Assembly (NCBI GenBank): GCA_934045075.1
Contig: OW203731.1
Location: forward strand, 14,641,062 to 14,705,061
From: Yponomeuta sedellus
Lineage: Eukaryota; Arthropoda; Insecta; Lepidoptera; Yponomeutidae
Direction: 5' to 3'
DNA: 64,000 bases
Under the pieces are notes generated by a model. The model made no database searches. It was not told the DNA's origin and saw nothing but the letters and a program-made list of their open reading frames with translations. Positions 12,216 to 23,910 of the stretch are shown here, piece by piece; position 1 is the stretch's first letter; each line of letters starts with the position of its first letter. The position numbers were made by a program, and so were the translations under genes.

Positions 12216-12699
12216 ATGTAATATTTATGCGATATTACATCACTTTGTAACCTGTGATTCTAATTTTATTGTAATTAAATTATTACCCTTGAGAACGTCG
12301 GTGAATGGTTGTTTTAAAACGACGGAAACTGTTATATTTCGACGTGGTCCAGTTTGTACTCGATATAAAACTAAAGTATGTTAATTACCTAGGTACACTC
12401 AGAGTCTGTAATGAATTTTATTCGTGCAAAATTATCATAAATTATGCTCAGAAATGCACGCCTCGGAAGTCAAATTTTAACTTGTTCGTCAATGGCAAGA
12501 CTCCAGTGGAGTGGAGGGCTCCTGACAAGCAAGGATGGTTTTGTTATTTTATTCCCACTTGTTTTGGCATCATTAGAGAGAGATTTTTTTATAACCAAAC
12601 AGCCAAGTGCGGGTCGGATGTTACCGGAGGTTTCGTACAACCATAAATATAACATTACATTGTGAAGTTGTGAAACGCTTTATCTATAACATAAAATTA

Positions 12700-12868
12700 A
12701 ATCCTTGAATGTGTTGGTAAGCGCAAATCTCGCGAGCAGTTGAACCGATTTCGCTAATTCTTTTTTTTAGAATATTCCTTGAATTACGAGGATGATTCTT
12801 ACGTAGAGAAAAATAAAAAAATAAAGAATCGACTGTTAGGCGGTACGAAGTTCGCTGGGTCTGCTAGT
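12700..12868 (+). mobile_element. Helitron-like element H2
   Basis: gaatgtgttggtaagcgcaa, ttttttagaatattccttga and aggcggtacgaagttcgctg recur in the same order at 27180-27364 (+) and inverted at 34479-34655. Ends gggtctgctagt. Confidence 0.5.
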
Positions 12869-13194
12869 TAGTAATAAACTGGAACGACTTCAAGTAAGAA
12901 TATATTTTATTTGTAATGATAAACAGAAAAATACTTGATAAAAAACAGAATAAGCAGGTAAAGGACGATTTATGTAGTCCGGTGTAGTTGAAATGCCAAA
13001 AAATCAAGGAAATCTCAAAAATGGGTGACATACTTTTAAACTTTGAAAATGATAGACAGAGTTAAAGAAATATAAAAAAAATGGTGTAATGAGGTTTGCA
13101 CCGTTACACCGTATTTAGCTAAATGTGTTTTCCTTAATTTTCTTTGGGACCCTTAGCGAAAGGCCGGCACACACGTGGTAATTTTATTACTTAC

Positions 13195-13345
13195 TTGTTT
13201 CAATCAAATAAATCTTGTACCTTCTCTTTGTTGAATGTCAATGTACAATGTAAGCTGAAGCCGTCGGGCCGCAGTGCAATGGGAAAAAGGCAGCGGGAAA
13301 AAAACTCCACTCTGACCATCTTTTCTCAAGTCTTAAACCTAACAG
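13195..13345 (+). repeat. Interspersed repeat LC (probable retroelement 3-prime end)
   Basis: ttgaatgtcaatgtacaatg, ctccactctgaccatctttt and tctcaagtctta match 17938-18020, 19765-19930 and 36525-36690. The copy at 19765 touches the duplication edge. Confidence 0.6.
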
Positions 13346-13680
13346 ATCACTGGCTACCTATACGTATTATAAGAAAGATTCCATGATTGCTATCAGTCAT
13401 TTATATGCCGAAACATTAGTTGATTGTCTCATAAAAGTAGGAAAAACTTATGTGCTGTGGCCAGACTAACGAACAGCACTCATTCACGATTATAACGCAG
13501 GGGTCAGCCATAACCAGTCTCAACCATTTTGGAGGGATCTAGATGACCCGGAGATAGATGGTACGATAATAACATAATACGATAGAGACAATACTAAAAT
13601 CACATTAAGTTTGAGACTTGTTTCGTTCCCAGCATAATATCTTTAAATATTTTTGAACTAAACTTTCGTAAGCACAACAC

Positions 13681-13765
13681 ATTGTAGACTTTTAGTCCGG
13701 ATCTACTTACGGGTGTTGTTATATCGGAAAAGTCTGAAAGTAGATCCGGACTAAAAGTCTACAAT
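13681..13765. mobile_element. Hairpin element, 28-bp arms
   Basis: attgtagacttttagtccgg then atctactt (13681-13708) is repeated inverted at 13738-13765. One arm with the same outer sequence is also at 50517-50545, so it belongs to a dispersed family. Confidence 0.72.
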
Positions 13766-13937
13766 CTTTAAATAATCGTGTTTCTTCAGCAGAGATCCCA
13801 ACTTTTTATAAATTATTTTGATGGGTAGGTAATTCTAATATCACATATGTTGTGATTCAAGATTACGATTTAAGAGTTAAAGCTCTTTGTGATTGTGACC
13901 AATAGTCAAACGTTGCTGTAGGCTTGGTACTTAGGTA

Positions 13938-14878
13938 TATATTAAACGGATCTAATCGCGATTATTTATTAGGTAAAACGTAATTACCTTAATTCCCGTC
14001 GTTTCGGCAGCGTTGCAGTTGCCGACACGTCGAGAATTAAGGTACCTTATTACGTTTTACCTAATAAATAATGAAATGAAATGAAAAGGTTTTATTTAAA
14101 GTAGCACAGAAACTGCGGCTTTATGAACGTTACAATTCAAACTAGGTGTCCATTTCAAAATCTAGATCATTTAGGAGAAAAAATGGACAAAAAAACTCCT
14201 AACTTAGTCTTTTCAAAAGTCCTTAATTAACATAGTTTACATAATTATTTTAAACATAGAACTCATACATTGTACTGGCTTTCATTCCAGACCTCATTGT
14301 CATCTAAATAATCCTTTATGCTATAGTAGCCCTTTTGGCACAAAGTGTGCTTAACATATTTTTTGAACCGCGATTCAGGCAAGCTTAATATATCTTCAGG
14401 GATTTTATTATAGAAGCGTATACAATGCCCCATGAAGGATGTATTAACCTTTGCCAGCCTAAATAGTGGGAACAAAAGTTTATGTTTATTTCTAGTATTT
14501 ACATTGTGTTGGCTACCTAAAGTTTTAAAGTTACTGATATTTTTCCGAACGTACATAATGTTTTCATATATATACTGACTGGCAACTGTCAGGATGTTAG
14601 TTTCTTTAAAGAAATCTCTTAACGAATCTCTACTACCCAGGCTATAAATGAATCTGATCGCTCTCTTCTGCAAGACGAAGATGGTATCAATGTCTGCTGC
14701 CCGTCCCCACAGTAGTATGCCATAGGACATAAGACTATGGAAGTAACTAAAATAAACAAGCCTAGCAGTTGCGACGTCAGTTAGTTCCCTAATTCTTTTG
14801 ACTGCATATGATCGCGAATAATCGCGATTAGACTCATTTAATATTCATATAACTATGTATGAGTATCGTAAATCATTA
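13938..14878. mobile_element. Foldback MITE split by the LINE fragment
   Basis: Left half 13938-14072 and right half 14817-14878. The arms ttatttattaggtaaaacgt (13971 on) and acgttttacctaataaataa (14053-14072) are inverted copies around a core with cgtcgtttcggcagcg; outer tcgcgattatt motifs mark both ends. Relatives: 51020-51085 (one end) and 60302-60355 (core and part of an arm). Confidence 0.65.
14073..14816 (-). mobile_element. LINE fragment (family LA), C-terminal reverse transcriptase
   Basis: The minus frame from about 14806 to 14263 encodes RELTDVATARLVYFSYFHSL then MSYGILLWGRAADIDTIFVL and more, the C-terminal end of a Jockey/CR1-like ORF2. The 3-prime UTR ends in an (ATGAA)n-type tail at 14073-14085. 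The piece sits inside a foldback element whose halves lie on either side, with a possible 6-bp target duplication aataat (14067-14072 and 14817-14822). Related 3-prime ends: 41811-41994 and 37655-38600. Confidence 0.82.
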
Positions 14879-15172
14879 AGAAAACCTTGGTATTGTTTGC
14901 CCCTTAAAAATTCCAACTAATGCAATTTGCTTTACATGGATTCAAGATGGCAGCGTGACTTACACGTAGAAAGTACAGTCGACAGCAGGTTAATTTCCAT
15001 TAAAGGTAGTTTGATTTTTATTTACAAACGGATCGCAATAAAGCTTTGTCAATACTTTTAGAGGACACAAATCGAGATCTATCGTGCTTAGAATTGGAAA
15101 TAAACTTATCAAAACGTATATAAAGTATTTAAGGGAATGGAATATAAACTTCTCAAAAAAGTATTGTTTCTG

Positions 15173-15380
15173 ACGGCCTCCGTGGTGCAGCGGTACCGCA
15201 TCTGCCTACGATACATGAAGTCCCGGGTTCGAGCCTCGGCTGGGGACAAAAAAACCCCAGGTTTTGGATGTCGTGATGTTTGTGATGTCGTTGTTTCTGG
15301 TTCCCAAGACACAGGGTATCCTAGTGTGGGGCCAGAAGCAATGTATATACCTGTATTTAAATGTTATGTTATGTTTTAAG
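15173..15380 (+). repeat. tRNA-derived SINE T2
   Basis: A-box region cctccgtggtgcagcggtac and B-box cccgggttcgagcctcggc, then the shared body and a (TTATG)n-like end. Confidence 0.75.
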
Positions 15381-16369
15381 ACAAGAGTTTTGAGGGAATA
15401 TTTTTTTTTTTAATTTATGTTGCGTAGCTAAGTCTTTCTATGGTTAATCTATGGTTTAATTCATGATTTGTGCCTGCTATGTAATGGGGCCCAGGCCCTT
15501 TTCATGCTTTTTATCACTAATCAATGTAAATTCAATAAAAATCAAATAAAAAATTCAATACAATAAAAATAGTACTAACTAAAAATAATAGCGGCCTCAT
15601 TACTAAAAGCGATTTCTTCCAGGCAACCATAGACGGAGACAAGAAAGAAAATAGGGACGGGTAGTCGGTGCAATACAGAAATATTGAAAGACTGATTGTG
15701 CTAATCGGGTACAAACTTACATTTTGTAAAATATACAAACGCAACCCAGAGAGTACATACTAGCTATTCTTTTGGTACAGTCGACAGCTCATCAAATTGT
15801 TTATCCAGGCACTCTATTCAGTTGCATTACGGGTGAATTTGCAACTAAAACGTTAAGGTTGATGTGTTGTTGGCTGTTTCATCAGGGGCTGAGATAAGTA
15901 GGGTAATGACGCTATAAACTTATGGGCGCGAAGAGCTCCAACCCTTGCTCTGCTGACGACTGCAAGTGTACCTTTATCTGGTGTTGAAATTTATAAAATA
16001 AAAAACCAAAATTAACATAAAAGTGACTAGGTCAAAAGTCTGTGTTAAAACGCCGAGTAGTCCTACCTTAGCCGCACTGTATACAGGTACGAGTATCACT
16101 CAATAATGTACCTCGACTAAATTAACGCGTGTAGTTTGCATATTGCCTAACTAACCACCGAAGCAGTGACAGATGGATAGTTTCCTTGTTAACACGGAGT
16201 GCCTGCAAATTATATCGCGCATCAACATAGATCTAATGTATTCAAGCGAAAGAAGGTTGATGCACTAATTAGTTGATTAATCTAAGTGAAATTAATACTT
16301 TATTTTTTAAAGTAGCATAGAGGAGAGAGGAATCTTTACGCTGTCAATTGGTACGATTGGCGGCGTTCT

Positions 16370-16512
16370 AGTGCTCGGGTTCTAATGGGACCTAGTGATT
16401 GGAATCTATCACTTGCGTTCAGCAACAGTATGGGATGGGTGACCATCCCGTGACTACCGCTAGAGGCATTTTTTACGGGTGCTTCCGTGCTTCGCAAAGA
16501 ACGTTAAGCCGT
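16370..16512 (+). repeat. 5S-rRNA-derived SINE
   Basis: Head with gattggaatctatcacttgc, a shortened middle and gggatgggtgaccatcccgt, then gtgcttccgtgcttcgcaa. The gcgcggtcag element is deleted. Confidence 0.65.
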
Positions 16513-17811
16513 TCGTGTCGGATGTCATGTAATGGCAGTCGTTAAGCTGTCAAAACTGTCGTAGGCAATGAAGCGGTCCTTTTACCCATTTAGTTCCGCT
16601 GCCACTGTGCGTTGTATAAATCATCTCGTTACGTGGATGCAAACGCCAAAGTTTTTTGATTGTAATGCAGGTTAGATAATTATTATGAGTAACTTAACTA
16701 GGTTTCTGAACTAATGCTACGGATACACATACAGACACACTACTAAACTTAGTAATTAATATACTACTAAAACTAAAGATAACCTCTTTTTTACCTTCTA
16801 TTATATTGTAACATATAACTGAGGATGAGCACTGCTTACCCTAAGCTACAGGGTCTTATCCATTTTTAAGGAAGCAGAGGCTCCACATCTTAGCATATTC
16901 ACAAATATTACTTTTGTATTAAATTGAAGCGTAACTTGATGCCAAGTAAAATGTATCATCTTTATGAATAAAAATACTTATTACTCTTTATTATTATTAC
17001 CATTTCATTAAAAAAACCGCCCCAATGCGTGTCAGGCACGCGCAGTGTTAGGTTCCAAAAGAGGAGGGGTTTTTATCTGCTAGAAAAACTAACAACTTCA
17101 TAAAAGTAATTTTCAATGCATTTTTTATCATGTTTTCCTTTCTCAAGATGCCTAATACCAGTTGACTTGTGTGAAGCGTACTGGCCGTTATAGTTTCTGA
17201 CTGCCCTGTTTTTAGTACGTTTCCACATTCTTACTGTTTAGTCAGCAGTTACTTTAACAGAAATTGGTGTTGTGTAACTTAATATTTCTCAAACGGATCC
17301 CTAAATCGAAACGCCTTACGACACCATCAACAACACCTAACATACGTCAAAACACCATGTCACCACATTTTCTAATGATTAATCCAACGATATCATAAAC
17401 TATGGGCGAAAAAAAAATCATTTCTAATTTAGGTGTAAGGGGCGTACCATAGAAATATACTTTACATAATTTTTTTTTCCACAAGAAAACCAAATCGCGA
17501 GTAAAACTAATTTATCTAATTGCAAGTATTAGCTCGGAAATAAGTGCACTTATCGTGTCGTATGTATCAGCTCTGAAATAAACATACATCAAATAATTTA
17601 CAACGAAAAGTCATAGAGCGTAACTCCTTGTAAAACTGCGTGGGGTAATGTTTGGGAAAATAAGAAACAAGATACATAAATACTCGTAAAAATATATATT
17701 TGCAGGGTACAGGACTTCTCCCAGAGAGAGAGAAAGAGAGAGTATGGGCTTAATTACCACGCATGCCTACCGCGAATTGGTAATTGTAAGCGCGTACACG
17801 ACGTACAGCGC

Positions 17812-17940
17812 GTAGAGGTTCGAAATTTCACTGATGCCGCTGAGTCGCCCATTGGCTCAATTGGAAGAGCGCTGGCACGGATAGCCAGAGGTTGCGGATT
17901 CGAATCCCGGCATGGGTGAAATTTTGAGCCTCTAAATAGA
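17812..17940 (+). repeat. tRNA-derived SINE T1
   Basis: Leader end, complete tRNA-like head and the start of the tail, then an LC-type repeat (17938-18020) follows directly. Confidence 0.72.
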
Positions 17941-18378
17941 ACGTAAAATGTAAGCTGCTGCCTCCGGGCAGTAGTGCAGTAGAGTAAAACTCCACTCTGC
18001 CTATCTTTTCGCAAGTCATCTTATACCTAATACATCAATTGCTTGCTACCTTTACGAGTGGTAGGATTCTGTTATTACATTCAATTACTTGTTAATTTTT
18101 TTACATAGGAGATAGATAGATAAATCATTTACACACGACACACACACACGTATATCAGGTGGATAGACAGAGAAGACTTTATTGTACATAAAATGGAAAC
18201 TACACCGATATTTCTTAACTAAAGAGTACATACGGCGGCCTTATCACGAAAAGTGATCTCTTCCACAACCTTTGAATGGACTAGACTAATATATACGTTA
18301 TACATCAAATTACAAGTAAAAATACGAAATCACAAATACAAAATAGAACAATACAGTAGCATAGCTAAAAGCAAAGGG

Positions 18379-18476
18379 ATTGTAAACATTGCAATAAGTG
18401 GTACGGCAATTTACATTGGTAAATTGCCGTACCACTTATTGCAATGTTTACAATGTCACTTCAATTGTGAAGTGAC
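18379..18476. repeat. Two adjacent perfect hairpins
   Basis: Hairpin 1: 36-bp perfect stem 18379-18414 / 18419-18454, loop attg. Hairpin 2 follows at once: 9-bp stem gtcacttca / tgaagtgac, loop attg, 18455-18476. No known small-RNA family recognised. Confidence 0.85.
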
Positions 18477-18696
18477 AATGTAGGTGTGGCAAATGTAAAT
18501 GGGCTCCAACTCAGCATGTGCTGAAATTTTGGGGGAAAAATTCAGCGCTGATATTCTGCCGGTACCAGGTAGGAAAAACATTAGCGCTGCGGCTACACAC
18601 ATATTTGCATTCGTTCATGAGCATAACGCAGGAGTCGGCCATCGCCAGCCTCAACCATTTTGGCAGGAGATAAATGACCCGGCTCCCACAAAATCC

Positions 18697-18897
18697 TACT
18701 AAAATTATAAACGCGAAAGTTTGTAAGTATGGATGTTTGTTACTCTTTCACGTAAAAAACTACTGAATGGATTTGAATGAAACTTTACAAAAAATTATGA
18801 GGATATTGTGTTAATTGTCCAAAATATGGCGATAAGTGTCAAGTAGGAAAACATCTAACATCTGCGAGCGGTTCTGGTGAGCGCTGCACCAGCTAGT
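18697..18897 (+). mobile_element. H1-like element
   Basis: ctactaaaattataaacgcg, gtatggatgtttgttactct and a degenerate body; its end (gctgcaccagctagtagag) lacks the ccgcgggtaacaccgcgg hairpin. Confidence 0.45.
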
Positions 18898-19254
18898 AGA
18901 GTACTTCACAAACGTGCCTCCAATGTGTTAAACCAGTAGAAAACACAGGTACCGTATCTCCTTTCGATTATTTAGCTTAAACGCGTGCTTATTACGATAT
19001 CATCAATCAAGATTAATGGCTGCATTGTCTATTGCACAGTGCATTATTAGTAAAAAACCTACGTTGAACCTATATCTAGGTGCACACGACAGCTGATGAA
19101 GGTTTATATTTTTATTGCAATGTCGATCGTAATTTAACTGAGTAGAAGCGAAGAGTAACAGGTATAACGGTTGATGTGCTGTTACATGAACCGCTTTTAA
19201 AGGGTGCCACTCAACATATTAGGATGTTAAGGCAAAACGAGGCTTGATATTCTT

Positions 19255-19545
19255 TTTATGGTTAAGTCCCCAAAGGGCAATTAGACCCATACCGATTTTT
19301 CTAGAGTTCCAAAACTCAAAATGAGAAAAACGGGAACCATTATAGGATAAGTTTGTTGGTGAGTTTGTCTCAATCCATCCGTGCGCCTGAATGGAGGCAA
19401 AATAACCAACAAACTTATCCTGTAAGGATTCCTTTTTTTTCTTTTGAGGTTGATGGAACTCTAAAAAAATCCCGACTTTTTTCCATTGTGTCTGGAGTAG
19501 TATTTTTCTGTTTTAAAGGTTTTTTGTCCAAAGGGTGCCATCCTA
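19255..19545. repeat. Imperfect foldback element
   Basis: ggataagtttgttggt (19346-19361) pairs with accaacaaacttatcc (19405-19420), and outside it tctagagttccaaaactc pairs loosely with gatggaactct; further out ccccaaaggg pairs with gtccaaaggg. The 135-aa plus frame 19353-19760 overlaps its right arm and looks fortuitous. Confidence 0.5.
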
Positions 19546-19764
19546 TTTCCATGTCTGCGACGTCTTTCTTATTAGAATTTTATTTACGCATTGGTTTCAC
19601 ATTCAGTCTTACCGTTCGTTATAACGTAGTTTTTCCTATTAAAATATTACAAATAGATACAAATATCAAACTTGGTGTGTTAAAGCATCGTATAATTAAA
19701 ATATTATTATATCCAATAATAAAAATCGACTATAGAGTCGGTCCCTCGCCAATGGTTTGAAATT

Positions 19765-19930
19765 TGAAATAAATTTTATTTCAACCTAAAAATTTACATT
19801 CTGTTTGCTGAACGTCAATATACATTGTAAAATGTAAGCTGCTGCCTTCGGGCCGTAGAGTAGTGGAGAAAAACGCAGCGGAAAATAAAACTCCACTCCC
19901 ACCATCTTTTCTCAAGTCATCTTGCATGAC
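19765..19930 (+). repeat. Interspersed repeat LC at the left edge of duplication copy A
   Basis: aatttacattctgtttgctg through ccaccatcttttctcaagtc. The duplication breakpoint (ctcaagtc, 19911) falls inside it. Confidence 0.6.
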
Positions 19931-21337
19931 AATACATCAGTTGTCACCTATAGATATGACAAGATTCTATGATTGCGATCAGTGACTTTATATGCTAAAG
20001 CATTAGTTAGTGATTCCAAACTAAATGAAAGGACAAAATGTTATTCTGATTGTCAGTGAAAACCTGTTAATGGCTTGAAATCTAATTCATCTTATTCTTT
20101 GTAAAAATGCCTCGTGTAGAAGCTGTTGGTTTTCCAATAAGCAATAAAAACATAAACTACAATTTTAGTTAAGCGCGAGTCCGGTCGCCGTTGACTATTT
20201 TTTTTTCTTACCTTCATTTAAAGTCCTTCACCATAATTGTCACGCAATATTTTTTCTTCGTAAATATTACAGCAATCGTCGTCTTTACTGACTGTTAGAC
20301 ACAAACAAAGATATATAGTTTTTACTTACATTATTTAATTAGCCTCATCTTTTGACAGATCGTAAAGAAAAACAAAATTTAATTAAGTACGTTATCATCT
20401 ATCTCCTCCAGCGGCAGCTCGCGACAGTGAAGCTGCAATAACAAAGATTTCTACATTAAATTTATAGGTCTTGTGTCGAGAAGAGACATTGCATCAGGCT
20501 CCTGATTACCTATATTACGGCTAGTTACACGTGTTATATAAGGAAGTGGTAGCTAACATTGTAAGCAACCATGGAGTCGCGGCACCGCGGTCGATAGAAC
20601 GCTTGCCTCACATTTAGGAGGTCGAGGGTTCGAACCCCGACAACGCACCAATGTCTTTGTTTTCTGAGTTTGTGAATTTGTAGTAGCAACTACGAGTACT
20701 AGCTATAGGTAAAAAAAAATACCGTGAACTGAGTGTTTGAGGTGCTTTCATTCCTGAGCACTTGAAATTGCCAATCAGCGGTAGGCTCGAGAACTCTCTC
20801 TCTCTTTCGCTCTTTCTTAGAGAAGGCCTATGTCCACCAGTAGGACAAACCCGACTGCTGAGCATTACCTACTACTAAATAGGCAAAACTAACCTACATA
20901 CGAGTATGTTCCGATGATTCAACTGTTGAATTTGGGTCCGCCTGGTTAGTTTAAACTCATCGGTCGTGTTGTTAGTTATGTATTGTGTATATTTAACCTT
21001 TTTATTTTGGTTATTTTAGAGTTTTTATAATTTTGGCTATCACCGCCATCCAGCGATTCATAGCAAGATTAACCAGAAACAAAATTTAAACAAGCGCCAG
21101 GCATGGTACAAATCTTGGGCATGCTTGCTTAGTCCTATAGCTCGGCGTGGACCTATATAGGTGTTTAAACTAAGCTTTACGAGACTGCACACCTCCATGT
21201 ATCATATCAGATAACATTTTGACAAAAAAGCTATAGGGAACCGACGCCAACGCGAACTTAAATTGTGTTTGTCATACCTACTATATGAGCGGAATTAATT
21301 AGGAATGTTTTCTGACGTCTCACCAATACTTCGTCGT
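19911..21337. repeat. Tandem duplication, copy A
   Basis: From ctcaagtcatctt to cttcgtcgt this matches 22464-23910 with scattered substitutions and small indels. It includes a tRNA-like SINE (20560-20865) and a broken copy of the end of MCTP exon 12 (21258-21337). It lacks about 29 bp (near 20172) that copy B has at 22726-22757. Its left flank continues into an intact LC repeat, as expected for the ancestral left side. Confidence 0.92.
20560..20865 (+). repeat. tRNA-like SINE in duplication copy A (second copy at 23140-23450)
   Basis: Has a B-box (gggttcgaacccc) within a tRNA-shaped head ending acgcacca, then a tail with tctttcttagagaaggccta and gtccaccagtaggac. Duplicated with the larger segment, so both copies share age. 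Not a functional tRNA: the stems do not pair well. Confidence 0.6.
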
Positions 21338-21549
21338 GATAATTCGTGACTATTCCAGTCCCCACCTACAATCGTTAACATTAAATAACTAGGTGCAGTG
21401 AAGCGTTTTTAGGCTACATAAAAAACAGACAATTTATGTAAGGATAATAAAGAAAAAAATCTGTCGTTTCCTTTGCAAATATTCTAGATAGTTTAACACC
21501 ATTAGACCATATTCATTATACTAGCTAAAAATATCGTACGACATAAATT

Positions 21550-22031
21550 TTTAATGCAGGCAGGTGGTACCTATGACTATATGAAACAAGTATATCAGTA
21601 AAAATATTTATGATTTGCCGAGACATGTCCATTGTCGAACAAAAGAAAATAAAGCAATAAACTAAAATTCATTTAGGACATAAAATAATATAACGATTTA
21701 ATGCATGTAAACAGAACAGATGGACCTTTAAATTTTATCGTTTTACTGAGTCACTAAAAGGTCAAAAATAAAAAAAATATTTAAAAAAATTTTAATGCAG
21801 GCAGGTGGTACCTATGACTATATCAAACAAGTATATCAGTAAAAATATTTATGATTTGCCGAGACATGTCCATTGTCAAACAAAAGAAAATAAAGCAATA
21901 CACTAAAATTCATTTAGGACATAAAATAATATAACGATTTAATGCATGTAAACAGAAAAGATGGACCTTTAAATTTTATCGTTTTACTGAGTCACTAAAA
22001 GGTCAAAAATAAAAAAAATATTTAAAAAAAT
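21550..22031. repeat. Two tandem copies of a 241-bp unit
   Basis: taatgcaggcaggtggtac begins at 21552 and again at 21793; the units stay aligned to the A-rich end near 21790 and 22031 with only a few mismatches. The second unit runs into the palindrome, sharing its A-rich edge. No coding. Confidence 0.92.
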
Positions 22032-22463
22032 AAAAGAACCCGACTGCAGTGATAAATCAACTGAAAGGGAAAAAATAAGATAATTTTATTTTCAAATGCT
22101 AATGTCGAATCAGAAGAGTTCATGCTGCTTTACTTGAGGGACCAAATAATATAACTTCATAAGCATTATTTGCTCAAACTGTTGCATTTATTATTTTATA
22201 TAAAATGATGCAGTCGGGACCCATTAGAGAACTTTAAACAAACAGTAATGGGTCCCGACTGCATCATTTTATATAAAATAATAAATGCAACAGTTTGAGC
22301 AAATAATGCTTATAAAGTTATATTATTTGGTCCCTCAAGTAAAGCAGCATGAACTCTTCTGATTCGACATTAGCATTTGAAAATAAAATTATCTTATTTT
22401 TTCCCTTTCAGTTGATTTATCACTGCAGTCGGGTTCTTTTATTTTTTTAAATATTTTTTTTAT
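22009..22463. repeat. 455-bp near-perfect palindrome (foldback)
   Basis: Arms 22009-22226 and 22246-22463, 218 bp each, are inverted copies; I find one mismatch (acttcataagc against the complement of gcttataaagt). Spacer of 19 bp. The motif cccgactgca recurs near both the outer and inner ends of the arms. No open frame of note. Confidence 0.92.
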
Positions 22464-23910
22464 CTCAAGTCATCTTACATGTAACATCAGTTGTCACCTA
22501 TAGGTATGATAAGATTCTATGATTGCCATCAATGATTTTATATGCTAAATCATTAGTTAGTGATTCCAAACTAAATGAATGGACTAAATGTTATTCTGAT
22601 CGTCAGTGTAAACTTGTTATTGGCTTTAAATATAATTCATCTCATTCTTTGTAAAAATTCCTCGTGTAGAAGCTGTTGGTTTTCCAATAAGCAATAAAAA
22701 CATAAACTACAATTTTAGTTAAGCTCATTTTATAATGTAGTACGGAACCCTTGTGGCGCGAGTCCGGTCGCCGTTGACTATTTTTTTTTCTTACCTTCAT
22801 TTAAAGTCCTTCACCATAATTGTCATGCAATATTTTTTCTTCGTAAATATTACAGCAATCGTCGTCTTTACTGACTGTTAGACACAAACAAATATATATA
22901 GTTTTTACTTACATTTAATTAGCCTCATCTTTTGACAGATCGTAAAGAAAAACAAAATTTAATTAAGTACGTTATCATCTATCTCCTCCAGCGGCAGCTC
23001 GCGACAGTGAAGCTGCAATAACAAAGATTTCTACATTAAATTTATAGGTCTTGTGTCGAGAAAAGACATTGCATCAGGCTCCTGATTACCTATATTACGG
23101 CTAGTTACACGTGTTATATAAGGAAGTGGTAGCTAACATAGTAAGCAACCATGGAGTCGTGGCACCGCGGTCGATAGAACGCTTGCCTCACATTTAGGAG
23201 GTCGAGGGTTCGAACCCCGACAACGCACCAATGTCTTTGTTTTCTGAGTTTGTGAATATGTAGTAGCAATACTACGAGTACTAGGTCAAAAAAAATATCG
23301 TGAACTGAGTGTTTGAGGTGCTTTCATTCCTGAGCACTTGAAATTGCCAATCAGCGGCAGGCTCGAGAACTCTCTCTCTCTTTCGCTCTTTCTTAGAGAA
23401 GGCCTATGTCCACCAGTAGGACAAACCCGACTGCTGAGCATTACCTACTACTAAATAGGCAAAACTAACCTAGATATGTCCCGATGATTCAAACTGTTGA
23501 ATTTGGATCCCGCCTGGTTAGTTTAAACTCATCAGTCGTGTTGTTAGTTATGTATGTGTATATTTAACCTTTATATTTTGGTTATTTTAGTGTTTTTATA
23601 ATTTTGGCAATATCACCGCCATCCAGCGATTCATAGCAAGATTAACCAGAAACAAAATTTAAACAAGCGCCAGGCATGGTACAAATCTTGGGCATGCTTG
23701 CTTAGTCCTATAGCTCGGCGTGGACCTATATAGGTGTTTAAACTAAGCTTTACGAGACTGCACACCTCCATGTATCATATCAGATAACATTTTGACAAAA
23801 AAGCTATAGGGAACCGACGCCAACGCGAACTTAAATTGTGTTTGTCATACCTACTATATGAGCGGAATTAATTAGGAATGTTTTCTGACGTCTCACCAAT
23901 ACTTCGTCGT
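22464..23910. repeat. Tandem duplication, copy B
   Basis: Same order as copy A. Its right edge (23910) lies inside MCTP exon 12, which continues into functional coding; its left edge abuts the palindrome at 22463 exactly. So the last codons, stop and 3-prime UTR of MCTP come from duplicated sequence. Confidence 0.92.

Noticed and set aside
19353..19760. 135-aa plus frame
   Set aside because: Begins inside an imperfect foldback and continues in AT-rich DNA; hydrophobic residues reflect base composition.
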